A stretch of 64,000 nucleotides of DNA from Lonicera japonica (taxonomy: Eukaryota > Streptophyta > Magnoliopsida > Dipsacales > Caprifoliaceae): assembly GCA_021464415.1 (NCBI GenBank), contig CM038467.1, forward strand, positions 23,034,011 to 23,098,010, in the 5' to 3' direction. The notes under the pieces are model-generated. The model worked only from the letters and a program-made list of their open reading frames with translations. It was not told the origin of the DNA and did not search any database. Positions 13,601-26,800 of the stretch are shown here, piece after piece. Each line of letters opens with the position of its first letter. Position 1 is the stretch's first letter. Both the position numbers and the translations under genes were made by a program.

Positions 13601-15631
13601 CTCTCATCTCTAATGCAATAAAGGAGGATAGAGGGGAACATGCCATTGTACTAAATTTAGACAGAAAATGAGATGAAATTTTGTGAAGGGAAGGATATAA
13701 CATGGGTGCGTGTCCTGGAATGGTCCCGTCTTATGTTTATCATGCTATGTTATGGCATTGAATTCATCTGAGAAATGCTTCTTATCAAAATGGTTACCCA
13801 CTATTCGATGGACAACTATGTGGGACCACTAGTATATAACCTTGAAGTCGAGTGTTTTTTGGTTTTGTATATTCTGCCTGTGTTCTAAAGATTGAATAAA
13901 ATTGTTTCTTAACCAAAAAAAGGAGAGGGGAATGATAAATTTTTTTTTGCTGATTTACCTAAAATGCAGCAAGCCTGAATTTTAACTATATTGGTTTTAA
14001 TTTTCTGTGCACATAAGATTACCATGTTACGTTTCCCATGGGTCAAATTATTATTTCACCCCGGAGCAAACATGCCCATAGTTCCCAGGGTTCTTTACTT
14101 GGGTAGTTGGGCTAGATTTTAAAACAATGGCAGTTATCAGTCATTTTTTCTGTCGTTTGATTGCTTCTGGGAATATTGCTGCAGAGACGTTACGGTTGCC
14201 GTGCAATGATGTTGGAAACCGTGGCAGCTGTTCCAGGTATGGTAGGTGGATGCAGCTGCACCTCAGGTCCCTTCGCAAGTTCGAGCACAGTGGTGGTTGG
14301 GTCAAAGCACTTCTTGAAGAAGCCGAGAACGAGAGAATGCACCTTATGACCATGGTTGAGCTCGTTAAGCCCAAATGGTACGAGAGGTTCCTGGTTCTCA
14401 CCGTACAGGGAGTCTTTTTCAATGCTTTCTTTGTTCTTTATTTGATGTCCCCCAAGGTGGCCCACAGAGTCGTGGGGTATTTAGAAGAAGAGGCGATCCA
14501 TTCGTACACGGAGTATCTGAAGGACATCGATAGGGGTGCAATTGAAAATGTGCCTGCTCCTGCAATTGCAATAGATTACTGGAGGTTGCCCAAAGATGCA
14601 ACCTTGAAGGATGTTATCACTGTCATTCGTGCTGATGAAGCTCATCATCGCGATGTCAACCATTTTGCTTCTGTGAGTGCTTTGCTCTCTCATTTAACCT
14701 TTTTAAGCCTGCCCTGTTTTATTATTCCTTGTTTTTTCTTACCTTAATATTTACTGCAAGTTTTCTCTCTTCCTTCCCCCCCCCCCAAAAAACAAAAGAT
14801 CTTGATGCGATATGTCACTTTATGTCGAGCAAGTTTAGACACAGAGCACACAAAAGTTTCTCCAGAGTATTTGAGTAATCTCGTGTCTCAGTGTCTGTAA
14901 CCTTTCTTAGTTACTTCCCAACATGAAAACCTTAAACAGCTTTAGCCAAAAATTATAATCTTTCCTTTTCACAAAAGAATTACTTCCTCCTCCTTAAATA
15001 GTTTTCCTTAGTGGTACTTCCCTTCTTAATATGAGACACCTTAGTTTGATACGAAGGGAGAATATTATTTTCATTTAGTCGAACTGGTTTGAGAATTTGT
15101 TTCCAAATTTAATGATGTGGCATTGTAAAATTATTTGCTTCAAATCTGCATACCATGCGGTAATCAATTATCAAATCTGTAACATGACATATCGTCTTCA
15201 TCCTTTTGTCCTTTTTTTGTGAAGTATAGAAGTTATGTTCTCATGATTTTGTTATTGGAATGGAGTATGTTATGTGGCATTATAAAATTATTTGATTCAA
15301 TTGAAAATCTGCATACCATGCGGTAATCAATTGTCAAAACCTGTAACATGATATATCGTCTTCATCCTTTGGTCCTTTTTTTGTGAAGTAGTCTAGAGTT
15401 ATGTTCGCATGATTTTGTTGTTGAAATAAAGTATGTTCTATTTCGCATAATCTTTGCTTTGCCAAACAATACATTCTGTTTTAAGATAAATTTAGCTTTG
15501 ATATCCCAACTGGACCACATTTTACATAATTTTGATTTATTTCTTTTCTTTGTTGCCATTTGGTGCACCAGGATATTCATTTCCAGGGAAAAGAACTGAA
15601 GGAGGCCCCTGCTCCTCTTGGTTACCATTGA
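10692..15631 (+). CDS. AOX2: Alternative oxidase, AOX2 type, with a one-base frameshift in exon 3
   Basis: The mitochondrial inner-membrane ubiquinol oxidase transfers electrons from ubiquinol to oxygen, bypassing complexes III and IV. Exons: 10692-10982 (97 codons), 13066-13194 (129 nt), 14185-14672 (488 nt), 15572-15631 (57 nt plus stop). Plant AOX genes keep 129/489/57-nt exons, so exon 3 is one base short. Frame is lost at 14247-14250, after PGMVGG, and resumes as [16 protein letters not shown] one frame over; read literally, translation stops near 14349 after about 194 aa. Otherwise everything is present: arginine-rich N-terminus suited to mitochondrial import; both regulatory cysteines (WNCF, RYGC); diiron ligands in [28 protein letters not shown] and [13 protein letters not shown]-terminus APLGYH. 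The intended product is about 322 aa. MNQLMARS and WPWNCFMPWETYQ favour AOX2 over AOX1. A collapsed GGG in the assembly or a real null allele are both possible. Confidence 0.9.
15115..15436 (+). repeat. Tandem duplication in AOX2 intron 3 (about 157 bp x 2)
   Basis: The block starting atgtggcattgtaaaatta at 15115 recurs from 15272 with small changes; both copies contain ctgcataccatgcggtaatc and end near a tttttgtgaagta motif. Offset is 157 bp. A third, weaker relative of the end of the block occurs near 16420. Confidence 0.8.
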
Positions 15632-16414
15632 TGCACTGTCATAAGTGATGCATTTTCTCTACATATCAGTTGGAGTGCTGATCCTGTCTATTGTGTATTC
15701 TTGAGTCCCGTCATTGAGAAGTTAACTATGAACCAATATTAGGGGAAAAAAAAGAAGAGAGTATTACGATGATTTAGAAAGTATAGGTGTGTTGGAGTTT
15801 GGTTACATGTTATGTTCCTATTAATAATTTGTTGCTAGTAGTAGAACGATGTCAAATGTTTTCATCCACAACTGTATTCTGGTGTGGTTGGTTCATTTTT
15901 AAAGAGAGAAGGCTTAGTTGTATATGTCCCGTTACTGCAATCCTTGTTCTAATATTCAATTTGGGGGTTGATATTGTTCACATTTTGGGGGTAACATAGG
16001 TATTTTAAAATACCTTACTTTTTCTGTCCTGATCCACCACCTCTCTCTCTCTCTCCCCCCTTCTTTGCACTGATTTTATCTCAATTATCTAATTCAAACT
16101 TAATGATTCATTTATGTACACACAAATGTACATGTACTTAAAATCGTAATCAGGTTATACTTATCACAGAGGCAAAATTACAATAACATAAGACTGAAAA
16201 TTCAAAAATCAAGAGATGTAACAAAATCAGAATTGTGTTTATTCTCTCGACTAGTCTCGAAACTATCAATTGAAAATTTAAGAACCTATTTTTATACACA
16301 CAACTGTAGAGATACGTTTATTCATTATTTAGTTGTATTTATCTTCAGGCCACAATGGGAGATTACAGTTCATAAGACACAAAATCTATAATTTGATATC
16401 TTACATCCTCAAAT

Positions 16415-16950
16415 TTTTGTGAAGTCATTGATCTAGAGTAATATTTGCATGACTTTATTATTGGACTACATTCTGTTTTAAGATGAATGTTGTAGCTTAG
16501 GCATCCCAAGTAGATTGGCATTTTACATAATTTTGATTTATTTCTTTTCTTTGTTGCCATTTGGTGCGCCAAGATACTCATGTTCACGGAAAAGAACTGA
16601 AGTAGGAATGGCCTACTCTTGGTTACAAAACAGTGAAACATTATAAGAAGAAAATAGTAAGATGATTTACAAGTAAACCCGTGTTGGGAGTTTGTATTAA
16701 CTAATTTGTGTTGCTAAAAGGAGCGTGATATCAAATGTTTTCTTGCACAGCTGAATTCTGATTTGGTTGATCTCATTTGTAAATTAGTATATCTTGTTTG
16801 TGCAATCCTTGTTCTACTTCTGCTAAACTGTCAATGCATTGGATCAAAGTGTAAAAACAACTGTTTCACGCTGACGCACCTTTTCGTTTGGGTGATTCAG
16901 AATTTGAGACAATATTCAATTTGGGGGTTGATGTTGTTCACATTAATTTT
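16415..16950 (+). pseudogene. Partial tandem duplicate of the AOX2 3' end, with decayed exon 4
   Basis: This segment matches 15378-15985 block by block: tttttgtgaagt, acattctgttttaagat, acataattttgatttatttc, the exon 4 region, then gatatcaaatgttttc and attcaatttgggggttgat. The exon 4 copy at 16573-16632 has lost one G at its acceptor (ccaggat became ccaagat) and carries substitutions and no proper stop, so it cannot encode the AOX C-terminus. It shows that the 3' end of the gene plus flank was duplicated locally and then decayed. Confidence 0.75.
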
Positions 16951-16955
16951 CAAAT

Positions 16956-17330
16956 GTGATGGACGGTCTTCTTGAATACAATCGTGTTTATTCTCCGGGC
17001 AAGTTAGCCTCTCTTGCATTTTGCGAAATTGGGGGTAAAATTAAACTCATCTCAACAGACTTGAGGTACCCGTATTTGCGATTAAATCCGTTCTTTTGCA
17101 ATTACTTTATACTTCTCAAGAACAATAGACAACTAAGGTAAAATCAAACTCAATTAAAATAACTAAAACACAATAACATCCATGCAAGAGTCGCACACTA
17201 CGTTAAAAAATTGATAGAGCAATGCAATCAAATACGTTCTTTTGGATGCCACTGAACAAAAGAAGAAGAGCCGACATGTGGATGACTGGCTTGAGGAAAA
17301 GCTTAATTTCCATTTGCCCGTAAGCATAGA
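16956..17330 (+). pseudogene. CC-NBS-LRR N-terminal (Rx-type coiled-coil) fragment
   Basis: GKLASLAFCEIGG at about 16998-17035 and, after an interruption of roughly 170 bp, IKYVLLDATEQKKKSRHVDD near 17225-17290 correspond to the two halves of the Rx N-terminal coiled-coil domain found intact at 18362. EQKKKSRHV is shared exactly with that copy. No NB-ARC domain follows. Confidence 0.65.
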
Positions 17331-18361
17331 GGGGAGGTCTAAATTTTGCATTGAAGTCCGATTTCTTTTTCTGAACATAATCAATATATACCAAATTTCA
17401 CTACTATAAACAAAGTGTTTTCATAACCATTGATTACGTGTCAAGTTAGTTTATACTAAACAAATATAAACGTTACACGTGGACTTTTAATTTGGCACAT
17501 AAGGATTACGGTCAGAAACATAGGTAGGAATTTGATTGAGGGGATACAAAATCAAAATATTGTAAATTTCTAGTGTCGTATGGCAAAATGGCCGATTCAT
17601 TTGTTAAAAATATTATATAATTACCATAAGAATTAGAATTATGTGATTTCACATGCACGAAATTTAGTAGTTTTTTATAGCTTTAGGTAAAGAGCAATGT
17701 TACTCAGCCATAAAACACAAAATACTAAAAGAACAACTCAAAACTAACTTTCAAATTTATTTAAGGTACAAATTTTGGTGTATTTTTTTTTCTAAATATC
17801 TCAAATTAAAATTCTTGTTTTCTTTTTGGTACATAATTAATTGACCAACAATAAAAAATTGTAAAAACTAAATGTACTCTTAATTCAAGACAAATAAAGT
17901 AGTGTATTTAACTTATAGTTAAATATATAAAATTGTTTTAGTAAATATCAGATATATAATGTTTTTTAATTTTTAACATATATATATATATGAATATTTT
18001 TTCAAAAATTGAGGGGTACTATCGTACCTCCCAGGACCATGTAGCTCCGTCCGTGAGTGAGTACGATAGCTTGCAAGGTAGTACAAAATAATGTCATCAT
18101 ATTAAAATATATAAACTAATAAGAAGTCAATTAAAAAAAATTAAAAAAAAAATTGAATGATTTGATATATTTAGTTTTTCTCTGTTGGATTAGAGTATGT
18201 TGAAAAAGTTTTTTATGTTCACGCTAACTAACTAACTAACTCAATGATTGTTCTTGTGAAATTGTCAGCAGGTCTTCTCAAGTTTCTCCCATTCACTGCA
18301 ACTGAACTGCATTTTCCCCCAACTCTCTGTTTGAAATCCTAACTCCATCCTCAAACAAAAC
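17331..18361. other. Intergenic between two NLR relics
   Basis: AT-rich DNA with homopolymer tracts, a short (TA)n run near 17980 and a GC-richer patch at 18010-18060 (acggagctac read in reverse). I see no gene in it. Confidence 0.4.
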
Positions 18362-19150
18362 ATGGCAGAATCATTTGTGTTTGAAACTGAGGGGCAGATC
18401 TTGGCCAACTTAACCACACTCGCATTTCGCGAGATTGGACTAATCTGGGGCGTGAAAAGCAGCCTCAAACTCAGAAGAATTGAACTCACCGGATCTGCTA
18501 TCAAAGCCGTTCTTTCGGATACCTCTGAGCAAAAGAAGAAGAGCCGACATGTAGAGGACTGGCTTGAAAAGATTCAAGATCGATGTTCTTTCCGATGTCG
18601 ACGACGTACTCGATGATTTCATGTCTGAAGATTTGTGAAGAAAAGTGGTGATCAAAGGAAGCAAACGGAAAGAGGTAAACAACTTTTTTTCAAGCTCCAA
18701 TATTCAATTTGCTCTGTGTCACCACGAGTCATGAATTAAAGGATGTAAGGAAGAGATTATAAGATATTGCTGCTGAAAGGAGAAATTTCCAGCTCATTGA
18801 ACTTGTTCCCGATAACCCAGTTGAGTATCCATTAAGGGAGGAAACTCATTCTTTTGTATGCGCATCTGATGTTATTGGAAGAGAGCTTGATAAAAAGAGA
18901 GTTGTAAAGCTTCTGTTAAGCTCTAGCTTCTCGGGTTCTAGCAGCATTGCGAATATATCGGTTCTTCCTAAACTTGGGCTCGGAGGGCTTGGGAAGGCCA
19001 CGCTTGCTAAATTGGTTTACAACGATGATACAATTGTTTCGAATTTCAAAACAAGACTTTGGATTTGCTTGTCAGAAGACTTTCGAGTTTATGGGACTGA
19101 TCTGACTCAAATCCAAATGTATATTCTCGATATCAATTCTCTCAACTAAG
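18362..19150 (+). pseudogene. CC-NBS-LRR disease-resistance gene relic (CC plus start of NB-ARC)
   Basis: The ATG at 18362 opens an Rx-type coiled coil (MAESFVFETEGQILANL, then IKAVLSDTSEQKKKSRHVED). Near 18575 one base is gained or lost and the expected VLSDVDDVLDDF continues in another frame, ending at a stop after SEDL. NB-ARC features follow with further in-frame stops: VIGRELDKKRVVKLLL, the P-loop as GLGGLGKATLA (family GMGGLGKTTLA, so the first Thr after Lys is Ala), LVYNDD, and an RNBS-A-like FKTRLWICLSEDF. Homology ends by 19150, before kinase-2, GLPL and all LRRs. In the family this would be an intracellular immune receptor; here it cannot make one. Confidence 0.85.
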
Positions 19151-20802
19151 CTTAGCTCAGTCCCGAATCATATATAATGTCGTCGGGAGAGCAGGTACGT
19201 ACACATTTGTAACCGGATTATATATGTTCCTGGGCAAGTAATTACACGCATGCATGCATATAACGTCTTTAATTCGATCTCATCTTTAACTGGCAGGTGG
19301 CGGGATATATATAATTTTAATATGAAGTCTTGAATAACTAAATTAGCTCTCAAATTTGCCAGTTTTGCTTCCAGCATGTCTGCAATCAAGTAGTGTTTGG
19401 CTTCAAAATTCGAATCAATGCCGCATATGGTCAGCTGCAAATTTTCTGGTCGGCTGTCGATGGTAGGTTGTCTGTTATTTTCAAAATAAAGCAGCAACAA
19501 AAGCATATAGGTCGACGATCTTTAGGAATGTCATAATTTCTTTGTAATTGTTTCAAAAGCACTTACTTATTTACCAAGTTGGCATTCTACATTTTATCAT
19601 TTTCTGTTTGAATGTATTTAGTATCATATGTATGATTGTTATTAATTACATATATGCATGTTGTGAACTATATTTTTGGACGAAGTAATGAATTTTGTTG
19701 TATAATTTTCTCAGCTTTGTTATATAACCTCTGTTTGTGGGATTTTTCTTTTCCAACTATGATGTTTGTGGATTTTTTTATCTTTTCCTCGTTCCCGGAG
19801 AAAATTTCCTCTTTAAATTTCTGCATCAAATCAACTATGTGGAAATTAATTTTATTTCCTTGGCATTGAACTTTTGTTCCTTTCTTGTTTCAAAATGCAC
19901 AATTATAGTTTGCCCGTAACCTGTTTTTTCATAATTTTATGCAGATCTTTTAAGTCGAAGCTATTTACAAGTTGTAGTATAGTAAAAAATAGAGAATACA
20001 TATTGCTTTAAATCGTTGATTGGGATAAAATCAATTCCTTCTTAAAAACTGTGAAAGTCAATAATACTCTCAATTTGGAAAAAAGGGAACCATACTTTTG
20101 AATGTTTATTTTATCCTTACTTAATTTTCATGAAAAAAAAATATGACCTTGTAATAAAATTTAAACCCCCCTACTAGCGAGTAGAATTAAATTGGTTAAC
20201 TTCAAACTTTTGTTTATCTTTTTTCTTTAAATTAAACACGTCCAAGTACAACTAGCACCGTGCAAGTTAAACTAATTGCATAAAAATTGAACATTTCAAG
20301 GCGTAGATTAATTGCTGGCAAATGCAACACTTCTAAAAAAAAGATAGAAGTGGTTTTAGTTGTTTTCTTGTTTGGTTATCGTGGCAAAATATTAGGGGAA
20401 CAATAGTTGCATCATACACGTCACTTTCCAAATGTGGTAACTGAAAATTCTTCACTATAAGAGAAACTTGGCCTAAAAATAAGAGTCCAACAATTCTATT
20501 GACAAGTGAAAGCAAACATCTTAAAGAATTACACTATGGGATTCTTCAACATTGTTACAAGGGTTAAATTGTATGATCACAGCAGCCCTTTGAAAAGTAT
20601 AGAGTAAAACCAAGTGGAAAAAAAAAACTACAAAACTTTCTAAGAACTTAAAAATTGACACAATCAAGAAATCAACAACACTCACGATCAAGTATGAGTA
20701 TATATATTGAAGGCCTATCATTGCGCAAGTTTTGGAACTAGATCTCTCAGTAGAATTCTGTTGGTGCTGAAAAGTAAATGCAAGTTATTTTCGGAACTAA
20801 AT
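19151..20802. other. Intergenic between the NLR relic and the KUP7-like 3' end
   Basis: AT-rich sequence without a coding region I can support. The last few hundred bases (about 20400-20802) are likely the 3' UTR of the potassium transporter on the minus strand. Confidence 0.4.
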
Positions 20803-23800
20803 TCAGACCATGTAAGTCATGCCCACTTGCATCAAATGTGTGTGCGGCACACTCAAATTTGCGATCCCCCTCCTGCAATTCTTTCTCAAGAAGGCATAGA
20901 AGTAATTAATGACTAGCTTCTTGATGAACCACGAATCCTTTCTTGCCCTTATATCTCCGTGACCAAGAAGATATACCACCCCCGATTCTTTGGCCTTTCG
21001 TATGAAAGAAAGCTCCTGCTCGAGGCTCTGCTCTGGGTCGGTGGGAGGCTCAGGCTCTGAAGTGCTTGCTTCTGAGTTAGGTATGGTTGAGTTCCTGAAC
21101 TCATCAAGGAGAGGGACCCCGAGTGAGTAGACGCTTCCGTTGGGAGCGATTAGAACTCTCGAGAAAGAATTCTCTTCCTCAGAATCCGATTCCCCGTCGC
21201 CATCCCCATCGCTCTCCAGTGATCGTTCTTGGGCTTCTCTTCGGATGAACTTTTCAAGGCTCTCGATCAATAGCTGCTCAAAGGCCTGGTGATTCTCTTT
21301 GCGAACATCTTTGTAGCCATACCTGTTGGTAGTAGAAACATAATGGTACAGTCCGTTAAATGCTCAACAAATTTTGCAAGGTACATTACAAAGGAACTGC
21401 AAAAAAATTGGAACTGGTCATTATTCACATTTCCGTAGTGGAGATAATCTATAAAGATGAGTAAAGAAGTTGAAGAGTTAAAGTTATTCAAAAGGTTTAA
21501 ATCCCCCATCAGAAAAATAAGGAAGTTTTAATGAGTTAATAAAACACTGAATATTGTAAGGAGATACTTCCTATAGAAAGCAACTTTGACTTTTGAAATA
21601 GCAGTGTTTGATAACTGGGCTGAAAAGAATTCTCTATATATGTCTCTTCATTTACAAAGAGACATAACCTTCAAGAGTGTTTTTAAATCTCGAATGCTTC
21701 AGTATTGCTGACTGCAGAATACTACCATTGCAAAACAATTCTCTTCCTCTTCTTCTTCTTCTCCTTGGAGGTAATTTGCCAAGAAACCCTGTAGCAAACT
21801 TGTATCCAAGTAGGGGCAAACAACTCCTTAAGGAATGTTTTCTTCATGCCTGGCCTCAATCCGAATAAATGTTTATCATTCTGCATTTTCTATTTTCTAA
21901 TATTCTTCTATTATTCATTTTGGTCAAGTATTTTTAGTTTGGGACCGCAGGAGTATTTATTAACCAAAACACCCCAAATAAAAGCCAGGTTTTGCTTATG
22001 AAGACATCCAGCCCTTAATTTCCAAGCACTTGCGCTTTTTGTGTTAATTCTAGAACAAAGTATTATCTTTGTGAAAATCTAGGCGATGCACAACTTCTCC
22101 TCTACTTCTTTCTTCTAGATATATTCTTTAAACCTACAATCAGATCTAAAAAATACTTTAAAAACCCCAAGTAATTTCCCAATGCTTCTCCAGAATTACG
22201 TAATATTAAGCACATAACATAGCAAGTGCATTTGTTGGGGAGCAAATTCCCATGATCTAGGGGATTTAGCTTCTGCATTCACAATTCCCTTTAAAACTTG
22301 AGCAAAAAGAGCCCTCAAAACATTATTTTCTTCTTCACACCATGAGAATATGTGCTCAGTACACAAATTAGGATACACGTGTCTATCACAAAATCCAATA
22401 CATCTGTTAAAAACAGACAATAGACTTGCAAGAAACATAGTAATTACCTGGCAATGCAACGAAATATATGGTAGCTTTTTGGGCAGACTCGACGAAACAG
22501 GAACCTTTCACTCTGAGGCACTACAGGAACGGGAACGTACTTTATGCACACAAAAATGATCATGGAATGGACTGCAGGAAGAGTAGTCAAGAAATGTCCA
22601 AAAATTACAGGTACGCCCTTCACCAGCTCATTATATAGCAAGCCAATGCCAGGGGCTCTGATGGTACCAAGATTGCAACCTAGTCGGCGCATCAAATCCA
22701 TCGACATTTTTTTCTGGACTTCGGTTTCATATTTGAGCTTGCTTCCATAGTTCCAGATGTACATTATTAAGAACATAACGATGGCAAACACCAATATAAT
22801 CCAACTTCCATCTCCTACACTCCATAAAACTGACGAAAAGAATGTCAACTCTATCCCCAGGAACATGACAGCAAAACTCAGCACAATAATGATGTTAATC
22901 TGCCATATGAGAAGCATTACAAGGGTTACTAAGATTGTAGTCATCATCATCACTCCAAGCTCAGCAATGCCTGTAAAAGAAATCAACATCAGACAATGAC
23001 AATGACAACAGCTTGGACAAATATCCATTCAAGAAGGAGCTCCACTGACGGAGCTCCAGCGACCTCACCGGAGAGGTGAGCAGTGAGGCCTAGCAACCAC
23101 AACAGGTGAGAAGAGAAGAAAGTTGTTTAACAAGGTTAAAATTGACTATCAGAAAAAAGTTGGAGTATCTTTATGATGCACATACAGTGTAACATGTCCC
23201 TATGTCTAACCAAATTGTAAAGGGAGCCCTCCATGTATTGTGTAGAAGTTAGGTGTGACATAAAAGATTTTGAGTGGATCCCTTTGTGTCCATTTTTTGA
23301 TGAGGAAATAGAGCAGAAGTAGCCACAGAACATTAAGAAAGCACAAGAAGATAATAAATTTCAACTTTCTTCTCCAAAGACAATCATGCGGAGCTTGTAA
23401 AAAAGAAGAGAAATTGACTTCGTCTCGGATTCTTTGACTAGAAGTATCACATGAAACAAAAATGAAGCTGACTATTGAACATGTTATGAACTGAGGCAGT
23501 GAAAACCTATCAGGCTTGTTTGATGTATCTTGGAATCCATAACTACAATTAACAGCCCTGACCACTCGACGGACCGGGGCTTGCACATGACAAGTCTAGT
23601 TAGCTCATTAAACAAGACAAACATAGTAAGATATGCATCGAATGAACAAACAACAAACAGGAGAAAGCAAGAATTTGACATTGAAAAGAAAAAATTGGGA
23701 ACAAGTACTACCATATGCATTTCCAATTTCGTTAATGCTTGAGATAGAGCAGACCAACACCAGGGTAAATGCCAGGAGAAACCAGTTTATGACAGGGATA

Positions 23801-26800
23801 TAAATCTGACCCATGAATTTGCGAGACATATGAATGATTTTAAGGCGAGGGAAACAACCAAGTGATGTTGATTGTTTAATGCAAGAGAAGGTGGCAGTTG
23901 TCATTGTTCGACTGGCAATCAATGCAGCAATATTAGCGATGAGGAAGACTGGCCAGAAGGCACCACCTGCTTACAAAAAGTGTGCTTTATTTGAATTGGG
24001 TACTTAAGAATTAACCATAGGCATGCAGATGCGATATCCCAAAATGCATAAGAAAGTTGTGAAAATAGAAATTTGTTTAAAATATAACTATCTCAGGTCT
24101 TCCACAAGAGAAATAGCTAGCCTGATGTCAAAAAAGGTAAATTACAAGAAACCCCGAGTAATTGCATCAGATACAATAACCCCCCTTCAACTATTATTTT
24201 TACTAAAAACTTCTTGTGCTTATTTCTTCTGTGTGTCATTTCTGATTTCCCCCAAGTGTCGCTATGAAAGGCTTTTAAGCTACACAAGGTCTTATTTGCA
24301 ACTTTGCATTAGTTTAGTGAGCTACAAACAATTTCAGGGTGGGTATTTGCAAAGCATGCAATAGTCCAGGGGTCTCTTGCAATTTACACCAAAAATGCAT
24401 AGACCTTTTCAGATTGATAGAGACAAAGATGAATCTTACTTGGAATAGAAGAATAGAAAACTTGTGTTGTATCAGCATAATTATCCATGAGGTATGCAGC
24501 TTGGCCAAGGTACCCCAATAGAAGGCAAGGGAGTACAAGAAATATGAAAGTAAGCTGTGAGCAAAATATGACTGGATTTTGAGATATGTGGCCATGTGGG
24601 TAATTAATCCAAACAACAAAAGACAGATTCATAGAAAAGAAGTAACATGTCTCATAAATGATTATTATCTACTAAAGGAAACATATCGTAAAACTGATCG
24701 AGCAACTGCTTTACCTGAACGGATCTCACAGAAAAATAGCAAAGATCCGCAAACATTGCCTCAGAACCTGAATTACAACCACTCATCAGCACAAAAAAAG
24801 GAGGTGTTGAATGGAGGAAATTCTTTGAACTTAATTGGATTTGGAGGTGCAGCTTGTTGGCCGTTTCAGGGAATCTAAATTGACAGGAGTAACAGGCTTT
24901 TTATAAATTCAAGGGGAAAGGAAAGAGTGAGTCTGGGAGACAGTGAAATTTAAGACCTCATAGCAGACCTCTCAGTTTAAGGGAGCTTGAGGGTATCCCT
25001 TTGTCAAGCATTATCCTTAACTGGAAGGAGGTGGTGAGGACTGTTTTAGTCTTTTAGGCAGGAAGACTTTAAAAGGTTAAATGAGGGGATTGTTGATGCC
25101 AAGAATAGCTTCTTTGAATTCTGATGAGTAGTGGAAGCATTGCTTTTACTTTTTACACGAGTGTATAACACCATCTTCTGTTAATAACATTTGTTTTTTA
25201 ATAATAAGAAAAAAAGTTAAGTAAATTCAGTATGAAATAAAGCGACAATTTTTGTAGTTCTAAAATTATTCAAGACAGGCATGGCTAGCTATTTCATTTT
25301 ATCAACACATCCTTGACCTACAGCATTGTGTTGAATCAGACATTAGTCAATCCTTGAAACAAACTCATCCAGGAACATGCCTCCCTTGCTTCTCTAGTAT
25401 CGTATTCTTTCCAACCTAAGCCATGACTTTGTCGAAACTGGAAGAGGGGGGAAGAGGAGAGAAGGGGGGGGGGGGGGGGAGATTTATTCTGAACTTTTAA
25501 CCGCCAAAGAAAAGAAATAGAGAAATGCTTTCAACTTTTATTGTGGGAAAGAAGAAAGGGAAATCATTTTAATTGATGCATTCAAATGAAGATACTGAAA
25601 TCTCATGGACTAGTAGTTTCCAAATCAAGGGTTTACCTGTTGCACACAGAAGACAGCCCCCCAATGAGTACCAAGCATTAGTCGGGTTCCTCTTGAAAAA
25701 GTAATAGATGTGGACAGGATTAAATGCTTTCAAGACACTGGTGTCATATTTTAAAAGGTTGTAGATCCCAATGCCACCAAGTGAACAAAACCATATTAAT
25801 AAGGCAGGGCCAACAGCAAGCCCCACTTTACTTGTCCCATACTTTTGTACACTGAACAAAATTACTAGAAATGCAACTGAAATCATCACCACTTGATCTG
25901 CAAGAAAGAAAAAATAAGATTGGAAAACCAATTCATGTGAGCAAATTGAAAAATGACAGTATTAAATACAACGGCATTAGCATCTTAAACATGTTGAAAA
26001 TGGAAATAAGAAAAATGATGGAAAAAAATAGCATGTCAATATTATACACTCAATTCAATAGCATGCCCCAAATTTGAAGACATGGGGACAAATGGTGAAG
26101 GTATCTCCTTTTTCCTTTTACTCTTTTTTATGCAAATTGATTTTGTTCATGCCACATTTATTGTGCAACATAGTTCTCCATAGTGCGAAAGGAAGATCAC
26201 AAAAGCTATTAGTGCCTATATCAGAATCTCCTCATTGGTGAGCCAACACGTTGACCTGCAAATTGGCAAGGTTTAGGATTTTCGGCCAAAAAATCCGTGA
26301 TTCCTGACCAGCCTAGTATGCTCTTTTTACACATGGGTTGGGTAACTGTTGGGATGGGAGGGTACCAAAACAAGTCAAAGTCAGCCTCTTTGGTTCAGTT
26401 CCAACAGTACTCAGTAGCTTATTGTGATCACACTTTTTATTCTTACAAGCAGTGCACCGATAGATCCACTGTTCAAACCATGGTAGGAGAGGGTGGGTAC
26501 AGTTCAAACGCAAGACCTTGCCCATAGAAGAGCAAGGCATTACAATCTCAAATAAGCCCTGGGATCTTATTGTTATCACACTTTAGGTAGTAAATTTTGA
26601 GCACAACACTCTTACTTGTTCAGGACCATTTGACAGGAATTTAGGCGGCAAATATCACTGGCATAATAGAATCCTAAAAGGCCACTGATGTATAACTGAA
26701 GAAAAAAAAAAGAAGAAAAAAGAATAGTAATATGGCAAAATAGGTGTGAAATATCTTGAAATTGTCTCCCATGTGACACTTCTAGTTGAAAAGCAATAAG

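Noticed and set aside
14127..14747. Single 206-codon frame starting at 14127 as the AOX exon
   Set aside because: Its first part ([16 protein letters not shown]) is intron and out-of-frame exon; only the part after the frameshift matches AOX. The true exon starts at the acceptor before 14185.
23030..23110. GC-rich hairpin-like stretch in a KUP7 intron, considered as a miRNA precursor
   Set aside because: Only short 8-bp self-complementary pieces (ggagctcc) are present; there is no long stem of miRNA type.
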